A stretch of DNA of 64,000 nt from Faecalibacterium sp. An122 (GCF_002160895.1 NZ_NFLL01000003.1:140928-204927), one strand, 5' to 3'. Shown: positions 26,887-36,372, counted from the stretch's first letter. Notes: a model not told the origin generated them from the letters alone. Translations and numbers: made by a program.

Positions 26887-27768
26887 TTACTTCAGCACGA
26901 TGATGGCCTGTGCAGCGGTGCAGTAGGTATCGGTGAAGTCGATCTGCTCCTGGCGCTCCTCGGTGATGGTCATGCCGGCCATGCCGAAGTCAGCCTTGCC
27001 GCTGTTGACGGCAGCGATGATGGAGTCGAACTCCATGTCCTCGATCTGCAGCTCGTAGCCCAGCTTGTCGCACAGAGCCTTGCCGAACTCAGCGTCGATG
27101 CCCACGATCTCGCCGTTCTCGATGTACTCATAGGGCTCGAAGGCGGCGTTGGTAGCCATGACCAGGGTGCCGTTGGGGTACTCGGTGCCTTCGGGAGTGG
27201 TGTAGCCCTCGGCGCCCTCCACCTTGGCGATGTACTTGTCCAGGATGGCGTCCAGAGTGCCGTCCTCCTTCAGCTCAGCGATGGCGGTGTTGAAAGCCTC
27301 GGTCAGGTCGGGGTTCTCCTTGCTGACGGCGATGGCGTAGCTCTCCTCAGCGAAAGCGGTGTCCAGGGTGGTCAGCTGATCGGGGTTGGCCTCGACGAAG
27401 TTCTTGGCCACCTGGTCGTCGATGCAGACGGCGTCGATCTTGTTGGTCAGCAGAGCCTGCACAGCGTCAGCGCCCTTGTTGTACTGCTCGACGCTGGCGA
27501 TGCCCAGCTTGTCCTCGCCCTCGCCCACTTCTTCGCTCATCAGCAGGTCGCCGGTGGTGCCCAGCTGGACGCCCACGACCTTGCCGGCCAGGTCGTCCAG
27601 GGTCTGGATGGCCTGGGTGGAGGAAGCAGCAGAGTCAGCGGCGGAAGCAGCGCTGCTGGCGGTGCTGGAAGCGGCGGTGGAAGAGCTGGAGCTGGAGCAG
27701 GCGGTCAGAGCCATAGCGGCGGAAATACCGGCAGCCACCAGGAAGCTGCGGCGAGAAATCTTCTTCAT
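26887..27768 (-). CDS. Circularly permuted polar amino acid-binding lipoprotein
   Basis: 293 residues. Tat-like motif KKISRRSFL, lipobox LTAC (Cys24), then a Ser/Ala linker to about residue 50. The binding domain is in reversed lobe order. Residues 54-183 are the normally C-terminal lobe (TLDDLAGKVVGVQLGTTGD through LKEDGTLDAILDKYIAKV). Residues 199-293 are the normally N-terminal lobe (NGTLVMATNAAFEPYEYI, MAGMTITEERQEQIDFTDTY), ending AQAIIVLK. The protein's end and its beginning would join perfectly at the usual hinge. ATG at 27768 has AGGAG at 9 nt. Substrate is probably a polar amino acid. Confidence 0.92.
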   Translation of the reverse strand: MKKISRRSFLVAAGISAAMALTACSSSSSSTAASSTASSAASAADSAASSTQAIQTLDDLAGKVVGVQLGTTGDLLMSEEVGEGEDKLGIASVEQYNKGADAVQALLTNKIDAVCIDDQVAKNFVEANPDQLTTLDTAFAEESYAIAVSKENPDLTEAFNTAIAELKEDGTLDAILDKYIAKVEGAEGYTTPEGTEYPNGTLVMATNAAFEPYEYIENGEIVGIDAEFGKALCDKLGYELQIEDMEFDSIIAAVNSGKADFGMAGMTITEERQEQIDFTDTYCTAAQAIIVLK

Positions 27769-27811
27769 ATTCATACACTCCTCTTATCTTGCAAAAAACA
27801 AATTCATGCAG

Positions 27812-27876
27812 GGGCGGGCGACCCGCCCATAGGCCGCAAACACACGATGCGGCGTTTAGTCGGGAATCCTCCCGAC
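27812..27876 (-). other. Leader of the amino acid ABC operon with three hairpins
   Basis: The transcript from the promoter at 27887 can form three stems before the gene. They are GTCGGGA/TCCCGAC (27859-27876, 4-nt loop), GCCGC/GCGGC (about 27833-27852) and GGGCGGG/CCCGCCC (27812-27828, 3-nt loop). None has a T-run, so they are not terminators. Confidence 0.5.
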
Positions 27877-27886
27877 GACAACCAGT

Positions 27887-27915
27887 AGTATAGTTTGTAC
27901 AAATTGAAAAGTCAA
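27887..27915 (-). promoter_or_regulatory. Promoter of the amino acid ABC operon
   Basis: Minus strand TTGACT (27910-27915), 17-nt spacer, TATACT (27887-27892), about 119 nt before the binding-protein start. Confidence 0.85.
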
Positions 27916-28021
27916 GCCTTGTGCAGAAAACACGAGTGATTTGAAACCAATTTGAGATAACTTATACGCAAATCGATCTGAATCGTCGTATATATGCAAA
28001 TTACTTTGGGCCCCTTCCAGC

Positions 28022-28051
28022 AAAAAAGCCCCCGCCTGAAAAGGCGGAGGC
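28022..28051 (-). terminator. Terminator of the methionine operon
   Basis: GCCTCCGCCT pairs with AGGCGGGGGC (one mismatch, 4-nt loop) and is followed by TTTTTT on the minus strand, 15 nt after the nitroreductase stop. Confidence 0.9.
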
Positions 28052-28065
28052 CAAAACCAGGGGAC

Positions 28066-28641
28066 TTACAGATAGCGGGCGATTTCCTCGGCGCTGCGCT
28101 TGGGGACGCAGTAGTCCCGGTTGTCGTCCAGGTAATATTTGACGCCGGTGGCCACCGTCAGGGGAACGACCCGGGCGTCGTGGGTGGGATAGCCCAGGGC
28201 CACCATGGTGTGGAGCTTTTCAGTCTCAGACAGGCCCAGCAGCTGGGTCAGGCGGGGACGGTCGATGGCGCCCATGATGCAGCTGCCCACACCCTTGGCC
28301 CAGGCGGCCAGGGTCAGGTTGGCCAGAGCAATGCCGGTGTCGGTGTCCAGGTCCCCGGGAATGGTGGTGTCCTGCACCACCGCCACAAACAGGGTGGGCA
28401 GCTCCTCCGGCTTGGGGGTGCCCTGCTCGGGAGGCAGATAGGCGGCCCACTTCACCAGGGGCTGGATGCGGGCCACGTCCTCGGGCTTGGCGGCGATGAC
28501 CAGCCGGACAGCCTGCCGGTTGGCCCCGCAGGAGGACAGGCGCACTGCCTCAATCATGTCGGCGATGACGTCGGCCGGCACCGGCTTTTGGGCAAAACGG
28601 CGGTAGGTGCGGCGGGTGGCGAGAAGTTCCATGATGTCCAT
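28066..28641 (-). CDS. Nitroreductase-family flavoprotein
   Basis: 191 residues. Typical nitroreductase features: MELLATRRTYRRFAQKPV at the start, AVRLSSCGANRQAVRLVI (FMN-binding region), LANLTLAAWAKGVGSCIMG and ALGYP near the C-terminus. Predicted FMN-dependent NAD(P)H oxidoreductase; the physiological substrate is unknown. AAGGAG precedes ATG. Last gene of the T-box-controlled methionine operon, 30 nt after the peptidase gene, so a role in sulfur amino acid metabolism is conceivable. Confidence 0.88.
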   Translation of the reverse strand: MDIMELLATRRTYRRFAQKPVPADVIADMIEAVRLSSCGANRQAVRLVIAAKPEDVARIQPLVKWAAYLPPEQGTPKPEELPTLFVAVVQDTTIPGDLDTDTGIALANLTLAAWAKGVGSCIMGAIDRPRLTQLLGLSETEKLHTMVALGYPTHDARVVPLTVATGVKYYLDDNRDYCVPKRSAEEIARYL

Positions 28642-28671
28642 TTCAGCGTTCTCCTTTCCGGATGATGGGGG

Positions 28672-29715
28672 TTAGTCGGGCCGGCCCTGCAGCAGGTCGG
28701 CCAGACTGCGGACGGTGAGGCCGTTCCGGCCGGTGACGGTTTCGGCGTGGAGCAGAGAGGACAGGACGCTCTCCTCCACGCACTCGGCAGCGGCGCGGAA
28801 CAGGAGATCCATTTTGTTTTCTGCCGCTGCCCGCAGAGGCACCAGGTCGCTCTGGGGGTAGTGGGAGATGCGGTTGCCGGTGGAGAAGGCGATGACGATT
28901 TCGCCGCTGCCGTTGCCGCAGTAGGAGCCGGTGCGGCTCAGGCCCACAATGGCACGGCGGGCGATCCGGCCCAGCTGCCGCTCGGACAGGGGAACATCGG
29001 TGGCCAGCACCGTGATGATGGAGCCCTTGTCCTCGTGGGGCGGCACCTGGGCGGCCTGTTCCAGACGCTGGGCCACCGGCACCCCTGCCACAATCAGGTC
29101 GTCGAACTTGGCGTGGTTGGACAGAACCAGCGCGCCCATGTGGTAGGTCTGGCCGTCCAGTTCCACCGCCCGGGAGGAGGAGCCGATGCCGCCTTTCAGG
29201 CCGTGGCACCGCATTCCGCGGCCGGCGCCCACGGCGCCCTCGGCAAAGTCGGCGCGGCAGTCGGCCAGGGCCGCAAGGGCGTCCGCCTCGGTGACGTGGA
29301 GGCCCCGGATGTCGTTCAGGCCGCTGTCGTTGCACTCGCACACCACCGGGTTGACGCTGCCGGTGGTCTCGCAGATGTCGGGGCAGCGGTCCAGCATGTA
29401 CTTCACCAGGGCGGTGGCGGCGGTGCCCACGCTCAGGGTGTTGGTGAACAGGATAGGGGTTTCCAGGGTGCCCAGCTCATCAATCTGCACCAGGCCGATG
29501 GTCTTGCCAAAGCCGTTGATGACATGGGACGCCGCCAGGACTTTTTCGTGAAAGGTGTCCCCGGGATGGGGCAGCAGGGCGGTGACGCCGGTCTGGACGC
29601 CGCCCCGGGACAGGGTGCAGTGGCCCACCGTCACCCCGGGCACGTCGCTGATTTTGTTGAGGGGGCCGTGGGGCAGGCTGCCCACCCGGAACCCCCAGCG
29701 GGATTCGATACCCAT
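28672..29715 (-). CDS. P1 (DmpA-type) family peptidase
   Basis: 347 residues, the length of DmpA-like self-processing aminopeptidases. Motifs: ISDVPGVTVGHCTLSRG at the N-terminus, PVVCECNDSGLNDIRG, and GGIGSSSRAVEL, where the precursor is expected to cleave before a Ser that becomes the N-terminal nucleophile. SYCGNGSGEIVIAFST follows. Probably hydrolyses N-terminal residues from small peptides. No signal peptide. It has its own RBS (CAGGAGG) right after a terminator-like hairpin, so its level may be lower than that of metA upstream. Confidence 0.9.
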   Translation of the reverse strand: MGIESRWGFRVGSLPHGPLNKISDVPGVTVGHCTLSRGGVQTGVTALLPHPGDTFHEKVLAASHVINGFGKTIGLVQIDELGTLETPILFTNTLSVGTAATALVKYMLDRCPDICETTGSVNPVVCECNDSGLNDIRGLHVTEADALAALADCRADFAEGAVGAGRGMRCHGLKGGIGSSSRAVELDGQTYHMGALVLSNHAKFDDLIVAGVPVAQRLEQAAQVPPHEDKGSIITVLATDVPLSERQLGRIARRAIVGLSRTGSYCGNGSGEIVIAFSTGNRISHYPQSDLVPLRAAAENKMDLLFRAAAECVEESVLSSLLHAETVTGRNGLTVRSLADLLQGRPD

Positions 29716-29730
29716 AGAGAAAACCTCCTG

Positions 29731-29756
29731 AAAAAACAGGGCCCTGTCGGGCCCTG
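29731..29756 (-). terminator. Terminator-like hairpin after metA
   Basis: Perfect eight-base stem CAGGGCCC/GGGCCCTG with a 4-nt loop followed by a T6 run on the minus strand, placed between metA and the peptidase gene. Some transcripts probably stop here. Confidence 0.75.
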
Positions 29757-29763
29757 TGAAAGA

Positions 29764-30687
29764 TCAGACGCTGTCCAACTTGTCCAGGTCGTAGGGTGTG
29801 TTCTGATAGACGTAGTAGTTCAGCCAGTTGGAATAGAGCAGGTGCGCATGGGCCCGCCAGCGGAAGATGGGGGGCTGGCTGGGGTCGTCGTTGGGATAGT
29901 AGTTCTTGGGGGGCGCAATGGGCAGCCCCTTGGCTACATCCCGGCGGTACTCGGCGTCCAGGGTCAGCTGGTCGTACTCGGGGTGGCCGGTGACGAAAAT
30001 CTGACGGCCGTTCTCGGTACTCAGCAGGAAGGGCCCTGCCTCGTCGCTGGAGGCCAGCACCCGGAGGGCCGGGCAGCTCTTTACGTCCTCCACGCAGATG
30101 CCGGTGTGACGGCTGTGGGGGGCGTAGAACACCTCGTCAAAGCCCCGCACCAGCGGGTTTGCGGGCCGGGTGACCCGGTGGGGGAAGATGCCGAACATCT
30201 TGGCGGGCAGCAGCTCCTTGCGAACGCCGTAGTGGTAGTACAGACCGGCCTGGGCACCCCAGCAGACGTGGAGGGTGGAGTAGACGTTGGTCTTGGAGTA
30301 CTCCATGATCTCGCACAGCTCGGGCCAGTAGTCCACCTCCTCAAAGGGAATGGTCTCCACCGGCGCGCCGGTGATGATCATGCCGTCAAAGCGGCAGTTC
30401 CGCACCTCATCGAAGGTCTTGTAAAAGGCCTCCAGATGGGCGGCCGACACATGGGTGGCGGCGTGGCTGGCGGTCTGCAGCAGGGTCATGTGGACCTGCA
30501 GAGGGCTGTTGGCCAGCAGCCGGGCGATCTGGGTCTCGGTGGCAATCTTGGTGGGCATCAGGTTGAGGATCGCAATTTCCAGAGGCCGGATGTGCTGGGA
30601 GAGGGCCCGTTCCCGGTGCATGACAAAGATATTCTCAGCGTACAGGGCATCGTAGGCTGGCAGAGTCTTGGGGATAATCAGCGGCAT
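29764..30687 (-). CDS. metA: Homoserine O-acetyltransferase (MetA family)
   Basis: 307 residues. MetA family acyltransferase with the nucleophile Cys142 (HVCWGAQAG) and the acyl-CoA loop [16 protein letters not shown]. Position 111 is Glu. In Bacillus cereus MetA this residue selects acetyl-CoA, while Gly at this place gives succinyl-CoA specificity, so the product is expected to be O-acetylhomoserine. That fits the adjacent O-acetylhomoserine sulfhydrylase gene. ATG at 30687 has GGAGG 9 nt upstream. Confidence 0.95.
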   Translation of the reverse strand: MPLIIPKTLPAYDALYAENIFVMHRERALSQHIRPLEIAILNLMPTKIATETQIARLLANSPLQVHMTLLQTASHAATHVSAAHLEAFYKTFDEVRNCRFDGMIITGAPVETIPFEEVDYWPELCEIMEYSKTNVYSTLHVCWGAQAGLYYHYGVRKELLPAKMFGIFPHRVTRPANPLVRGFDEVFYAPHSRHTGICVEDVKSCPALRVLASSDEAGPFLLSTENGRQIFVTGHPEYDQLTLDAEYRRDVAKGLPIAPPKNYYPNDDPSQPPIFRWRAHAHLLYSNWLNYYVYQNTPYDLDKLDSV

Positions 30688-30726
30688 GGGGGCGGGCCTC
30701 CTTCAAACAATTTCATGGGATGGGGT

Positions 30727-32001
30727 TCAGACCTGATCCAGGGCCTGGGCGATGTCGGCGATCAGGTCCTCGCTGGACTCCAGACCGCAGCTCATGCGCA
30801 CCAGCTCGGCGGGAACGCCGGCGGCCTTCAGCTGTTCGTCGTTCATCTGACGGTGGGTGCTGGAGGCGGGGTTCAGGCAGCAGGTGCGGGCATCGGCCAC
30901 GTGGGTCTCGATGGCGGCCAGCTTCAGGGACTTCATGAAGGTGCTGGCTGCCTCACGGCCGCCGGCCAGACCGAAGGACACCACGCCGCAGCTGCCGTTG
31001 GGCAGGTACTTCTGGGCCAGAGCGTGGTAGGGGCTGGACTCCAGACCGCAGTAATCCACATAGGCCACCTTGGGGTGCTTCTCCAGGAACTGGGCCACCG
31101 CCAGCGCGTTGGCGCAGTGGCGGGCCATCCGGACATGGAGGCTCTCCAGGCCCAGGTTCAGGATGAAGGCGGACTGGGGAGACTGGCAGCAGCCAAAGTC
31201 ACGCATCAGCTGTGCGGTGGCCTTGGTGATGAAGGCGCCTTCCTTGCCGAAGCGCTCGGCATAGGTGATGCCGTGGTAGCTGTCGTCGGGGGTGCACAGG
31301 CCGGGGAACTTGTCGGCGTGGGCCATCCAGTCAAACTTGCCGCTGTCCACGATGGCGCCGCCGATGCAGGCGCCGTGGCCGTCCATATACTTGGTGGTGG
31401 AGTGGGTGACGATGTCGGCGCCCCACTCGATGGGCCGGCAGTTGACGGGGGTGGGGAAGGTGTTGTCCACAATCAGGGGCACGCCGTGGGCGTGGGCGGC
31501 CTTGGCGAACTTCTCAATGTCCAGAACCGTCAGGGCGGGGTTGGCGATGGTCTCGCCGAACACAGCCTTGGTGTTGGGCCGGAATGCGGCATTCAGCTCT
31601 TCCTCGGTGCAGGTGGGCTCCACGAAGGTGACTTCCACGCCCATCTTGGCCATGGTGACCGAGATCAGGTTGAAGGTGCCGCCATAGATGGTGGAGGAGG
31701 AGACGATGTGGTCGCCGCACTGGCAGATGTTGAACAGGGCGAAGAAGTTGGCCGCCTGGCCGCTGGAAGTCAGCATGGCAGCGGTGCCCCCCTCCAGAGC
31801 CGCAATCTTGCGGGCGACGGCGTCGCAGGTGGGGTTCTGCAGGCGGGAATAGAAGTAGCCGTCGGCCTCCAGGTCGAACAGCTTGCCCATGTCCTCGCTG
31901 GTAGAGTATTTAAAGGTGGTGGACTGGATGATGGGAATCTGGCGGGGTTCGCCGTTGCCGGGGGTGTAGCCTCCCTGGACGCAGATGGTATCGCGATTCA
32001 T
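30727..32001 (-). CDS. metY: O-acetylhomoserine sulfhydrylase
   Basis: 424 residues, PLP-dependent Cys/Met metabolism family. The N-terminus reads DTICVQGGY, then IPIIQSTTFKYSTSEDM and FYSRLQNPTCDAVARKIAALEGG. The PLP lysine lies in HSTTKYMDGHG. Length and the QGGY start fit MetY (sulfide + O-acetylhomoserine to homocysteine) better than cystathionine gamma-synthase (about 380 residues). Together with metA it makes homocysteine by direct sulfhydrylation. AAGGAG precedes ATG. Confidence 0.94.
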   Translation of the reverse strand: MNRDTICVQGGYTPGNGEPRQIPIIQSTTFKYSTSEDMGKLFDLEADGYFYSRLQNPTCDAVARKIAALEGGTAAMLTSSGQAANFFALFNICQCGDHIVSSSTIYGGTFNLISVTMAKMGVEVTFVEPTCTEEELNAAFRPNTKAVFGETIANPALTVLDIEKFAKAAHAHGVPLIVDNTFPTPVNCRPIEWGADIVTHSTTKYMDGHGACIGGAIVDSGKFDWMAHADKFPGLCTPDDSYHGITYAERFGKEGAFITKATAQLMRDFGCCQSPQSAFILNLGLESLHVRMARHCANALAVAQFLEKHPKVAYVDYCGLESSPYHALAQKYLPNGSCGVVSFGLAGGREAASTFMKSLKLAAIETHVADARTCCLNPASSTHRQMNDEQLKAAGVPAELVRMSCGLESSEDLIADIAQALDQV

Positions 32002-32035
32002 GGCAGAAAACTCCTTTCATACATGACAGGATGGT

Positions 32036-32688
32036 TTATTTGCGCAGGCGTTTGTCGCTGTGGTTGGACAGGGCGGTGCCCACGGTCTGGAACAGCTGAA
32101 CCAGAACGATCAGCAGGACCACGGCTATCAGCATGATGTTGGCCTGATAGCGGTAGTAGCCGTAGGAAATGGCGATCTTGCCCAGGCCGCCGCCGCCGAT
32201 GGCGCCGGACATGGCCGAATAGCCCAGAATGGTGGTGAGGGCGGTGGTCATGCTGGAAATCAGGCTGGGCAGGCTCTCAGGGATCATGACCTTGGTGATG
32301 ATCTGGAAGGGGGTGGCGCCCATGCTCTGGGCGGCCTCAATGACGCCGGCGTCCAGCTCCCGCAGACTGGTCTCCACCAGACGGGCCACAAAGGGGAAGG
32401 AGGCCACCACCAGGGGCACGATGGTGGCGTTGGTGCCCACCGTGGTGCCGATGATGAAGCGGGACAGGGGGAACACGCAGATCATCAGGATCAGGAAGGG
32501 GATGCTGCGCAGGATGTTGATGACCACGTTGAGAGCGTGCATCAGCCAGCCGGGCAGGGGGAGCACCCCGTCCTTGTCGCCAGCCACCAGCAGGACGCCC
32601 AGGGGCAGACCCAGCACCAGGGCGAAGGCGGTGGACAGCACCGTAATATAAAAGGTCTCCCAGACCGCAAATGCAAAATCTTGTACCG

Positions 32689-32692
<4 letters not shown>
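32036..32692 (-). CDS. metI: Methionine ABC transporter permease MetI
   Basis: 218 residues, five to six helices. INILRSIPFLILMICVFPLS and EAAQSMGATPFQII (EAA loop) are typical of MetI. I chose GTG at 32692, which overlaps the metN stop in GTGA and has GGAGG 10 nt upstream. An upstream ATG reading would run out of frame through metN. Forms the membrane channel for methionine uptake with MetN and the permuted MetQ. Confidence 0.93.
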
Positions 32693-33702
<1,010 letters not shown>

Positions 33703-33725
33703 AGCGGATGCTCCTTTTGCGCGTG

Positions 33726-34595
33726 TCAGGCCTGGATGGCGTCGAGGCTGGTCTGCTTGCCGCCGTAGATGCCCATGGGCTCCACGTGGATGCCGGCCAC
33801 GGTCACCAGGTGGGTGCCGTTCTGCTCATTGAAGTCGTCCAGGTAGGGCTGATGCTGGAAGTAGTTGGTGTCGACGGTGCCATCCTCCACGATGTTGTTG
33901 GGGATGATGTAGTCGTCGTACTCCTGGATGTCCAGGGTGATGCCCTTGGCCTCCAGAATGGGGACGCAGACCTCCAGCACCTCGCAGTGAGGAGCGGGGG
34001 TGGCGGCGCAGCTGACGGTCTGGCCGTTCAGTGCGTCGTAGTCCACGGTGGGGTCATAGCCGTCGGTGGGGTTCTCCACCACCGACACCACGGCGCCGCC
34101 GTACTGCTCCAGCATGAAGTCCTTGACCTGCTGGCTCTCCAGGGCAGCGGCCAGAGCCTTGATGAGGGGGTTCTCCTCGTTGCCTTCCTTGCAGACCAGC
34201 ACGTTGACGTAGTCGGAAGTGCCGTCCTCCATGGCCAGAGCCTGGGTCATGGGGTCCAGACCGGCAGCGATGGCGTAGTTGGAGTTGATGACCGCGTAGT
34301 CCTCATCCTGCAGGACGTTGGGAACCTGGGCGGCCTCCACCTCGTCGATGACGATGTTGTGGGGGTTCTCGGCGATGTCGTTCTTGGTGGCGGTGATGCC
34401 GGCACCCTCCTTCAGGGTGAAGAAGCCGTTCTTCTCCAGCAGCTGCAGGGCGCGGGCCTCATTGGTGGTGTCGTTGGGCACAGCCACATGGAGCTGGGCC
34501 GAGCTGCCGTTGCCGGAGGAGCAGGCGGCCAGGGCGGCGGCTGCGGCGGCAGCACCGGTGACTTTCAGGAAATTGCGGCGCGAAATCTTCAGCAT
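33726..34595 (-). CDS. metQ: Circularly permuted methionine-binding lipoprotein MetQ
   Basis: 289 residues. The signal MLKISRRNFLKVTG is a near-ideal Tat motif and the lipobox LAAC gives Cys25. Residues 35-171 begin LHVAVPNDTTNEARAL and run to YGGAVV, which is the middle-to-end part of ordinary MetQ. Residues 193-289 (TVSCAATPAPHCEVLEV, TNYFQHQPYLDDFNEQNG, VEPMGIYGGKQTSLDAIQA) are the ordinary N-terminal lobe. So lobe order is swapped and the cut is at the inter-lobe hinge. ATG at 34595; longer readings enter the T-box. First gene of the methionine operon. Confidence 0.93.
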   Translation of the reverse strand: MLKISRRNFLKVTGAAAAAAALAACSSGNGSSAQLHVAVPNDTTNEARALQLLEKNGFFTLKEGAGITATKNDIAENPHNIVIDEVEAAQVPNVLQDEDYAVINSNYAIAAGLDPMTQALAMEDGTSDYVNVLVCKEGNEENPLIKALAAALESQQVKDFMLEQYGGAVVSVVENPTDGYDPTVDYDALNGQTVSCAATPAPHCEVLEVCVPILEAKGITLDIQEYDDYIIPNNIVEDGTVDTNYFQHQPYLDDFNEQNGTHLVTVAGIHVEPMGIYGGKQTSLDAIQA

Positions 34596-34653
34596 AATCA
34601 AAACCTCTCTTACTATCCCACATAAAATGCTTCTTGCGTTCGTGTTTTGCGAC

Positions 34654-34966
34654 GGAAAAATAAAAACTCCCGTCCGTACAGGCCTCCATGCCTGCAAGGA
34701 CGAGAGCAGAATGCTTCCGTGGTACCACCTTGTTTTACCGGTCCCTTGCGGGGCGCGGCCTCGATGCTGCGGCAGAAATCTTTCTGCGTACAGCCGGACG
34801 CTGTAACGGGCGCACCCGTCGCAGGCTTGGTGCTCTTGCTCCTCGCCCGCGCAGCTCCGAGACCATTTTCAGCTCCCTGTTCCCCGCCTGCTTCCACCGT
34901 CCAGGCTCTCTGGAAGGGGTCAATGCGAGAGCTTACTCTTCTCTTCACAGCCAATTTTGTGATATT
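34654..34966 (-). promoter_or_regulatory. Methionine T-box riboswitch
   Basis: The leader contains the hallmark T-box sequence AAGGTGGTACCACGG (34718-34732) and the Stem I distal motif AGAGAGCCTGGACGGTGGAAG. The Stem I base is GAGA/TCTC and GCTC/GAGC around an internal loop whose 3' side reads TGAAAATGG. The specifier is therefore ATG (Met, 34864-34866). The terminator is CTCTCGTCC/GGACGGGAG (34667-34706) followed by TTTTTATTTTT. Uncharged tRNA-Met should stabilise the antiterminator and switch on metQ and the genes behind it. Confidence 0.93.
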
Positions 34967-34972
34967 GTTTTT

Positions 34973-35001
34973 ATTGTATCCACCGCAGGACAATTTGTCA
35001 A
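34973..35001 (-). promoter_or_regulatory. Promoter of the T-box/methionine operon
   Basis: Minus strand perfect TTGACA (34996-35001), 17-nt spacer, TACAAT (34973-34978), placing the transcript start near 34966, just before the T-box Stem I. Confidence 0.9.
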
Positions 35002-35025
35002 CAGGCAAAGTGAATCTTTTTTTGC

Positions 35026-35054
35026 TTGTGCAGTGCGGGCCTTCGTGGTAAAGT
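35026..35054 (+). promoter_or_regulatory. Candidate promoter of the ThrE-type exporter genes
   Basis: TTGTGC (35026-35031), 17-nt spacer, TAAAGT (35049-35054), about 45 nt before the first exporter gene; back-to-back with the T-box promoter. Confidence 0.55.
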
Positions 35055-35098
35055 ATTAGGGTGAACAAGGGGCCCCGCCCCCATAACAGGAGGAGCGT

Positions 35099-35887
35099 AT
35101 GGCGGAGAACATCCAGCTTTACCCCGACGGCGAGGAACGCCGCCGTATTATGGATTTCATCATGGCAGCAGGGCAGACCCTGCTGGAAAACGGAGCCGAG
35201 GTGTTCCGGGCGGAGCAGACCATGCAGATCATGGCCCGCAGCCTGCACCTGCGGGAATTTCACGTATATGTGCTGACCAACGGCATTTTTGCCAGCGCCG
35301 GCACCGCTGAAATCAGCGAAGTGCGGAACGTGCCGGTGCGCACGATCCATCTGGGCCGTGTGGCGGCGGTGAACGAGCTGTCGCGGGAAATCGCGGCGGG
35401 CCAGGTGAACCTGGAACAGGCCGAGCTGCAGCTGGTGGCCGCCCGGCGGATTCCCTTTCCCGGGGGACTGGCCCAGGTGCTGAGCGGGGCCATCGGGTCG
35501 GCGGCCTTCGCCATGATGTTTGGGGGCGGCATTTGGGAGGCGGTGGCCGCCGCGGCCGCCGGAGGCACCGTCAACCTGTATCTGTGGCTGTGCCGGCGTC
35601 TGCCTGCCCTGATTCAGAAAATCACCGGCGCGGCCCTCATCACCCTGGTGTGCATCCTGGTGTGCGGGGCCCTGGGGGCCAGCGTCAACCACGCCGTCAT
35701 CGGCGCGCTGATGATCCTGACCCCCGGCGTGGCCTTTACCATGTCCATCCGGGATTTTGTGAAAGGGGACTATCTGTCCGGCACCATCCGGCTGATTGAT
35801 GCGATCCTGGTGGCCGCCTGCCTGGCCTGCGGCACCGGTCTTGTGCTGCGGGCCCATACCCTTCTGACGGGGGTGACGGTGGCATGA
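35099..35887 (+). CDS. Threonine/serine exporter family protein, large part (YjjP-like)
   Basis: 262 residues. The N-terminal soluble domain (ENGAEVFRAEQTMQIMARSL, FHVYVLTNGIFAS) is followed by about five helices with PFPGGLAQVLSGAIGSAAFA and LTPGVAFTMSIRDF, the ThrE/DUF1212 family. Members export threonine, serine or, in E. coli YjjPB, succinate, so the substrate here is open. Start overlaps nothing upstream. Its stop overlaps the next gene by ATGA. Known ThrE proteins are one chain; here the function is split over two coupled genes. Confidence 0.88.
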   Translation: MAENIQLYPDGEERRRIMDFIMAAGQTLLENGAEVFRAEQTMQIMARSLHLREFHVYVLTNGIFASAGTAEISEVRNVPVRTIHLGRVAAVNELSREIAAGQVNLEQAELQLVAARRIPFPGGLAQVLSGAIGSAAFAMMFGGGIWEAVAAAAAGGTVNLYLWLCRRLPALIQKITGAALITLVCILVCGALGASVNHAVIGALMILTPGVAFTMSIRDFVKGDYLSGTIRLIDAILVAACLACGTGLVLRAHTLLTGVTVA

Positions 35888-36372
35888 CGAGCGCACAAAT
35901 CTTTGAGCTGCTGCGGCAGTTTATCTTTGGCGGGGTGGGCACCCTCTGCTTCGGAGTGCTGTTCGGCATTCCCCGCAAGTGCTACCTGGCCTGCGCCACC
36001 ACCGGCGCCGTGGGCTGGCTCGCTTATGAGCTGGCGGTGATGCTGGGGGTGGGCGCTGTCACCGCCAACCTGCTGGCCGCAATCCCGCTGACGTTGCTGG
36101 CCCGCATTTTTGCGGTAACCCTCAAGGCCCCAGTGACGGTCTTTCTCCTGAGCGGCATTTTCCCCCTGGTGCCCGGCGCCGGCATCTACTATACCGCCTA
36201 TTATTTTATCCAGAATGATAACGTCCAGATGGCTGCCAGCGCCGCCGATACCGTCAAAATCGCGGCGGCCCTGGCTATCAGTATCTCGCTGGTGCTGGGC
36301 CTGCCTTTCCCCAAATCCAAACAGTATAAGCAAGCCACCCAGCCCTCCGCTGAAGATAAAAAGCAAAAATAA
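35884..36372 (+). CDS. Threonine/serine exporter family protein, small part (YjjB-like)
   Basis: 162 residues with four to five helices. FGGVGTLCFGVLFGIPRKCY and GIFPLVPGAGIYYTAYYFIQND are typical of the DUF3815/YjjB half of ThrE exporters. Ends in a lysine-rich cytoplasmic tail. ATGA overlap with the larger partner indicates equimolar synthesis. Followed by a clear terminator. Confidence 0.88.
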   Translation: MTSAQIFELLRQFIFGGVGTLCFGVLFGIPRKCYLACATTGAVGWLAYELAVMLGVGAVTANLLAAIPLTLLARIFAVTLKAPVTVFLLSGIFPLVPGAGIYYTAYYFIQNDNVQMAASAADTVKIAAALAISISLVLGLPFPKSKQYKQATQPSAEDKKQK

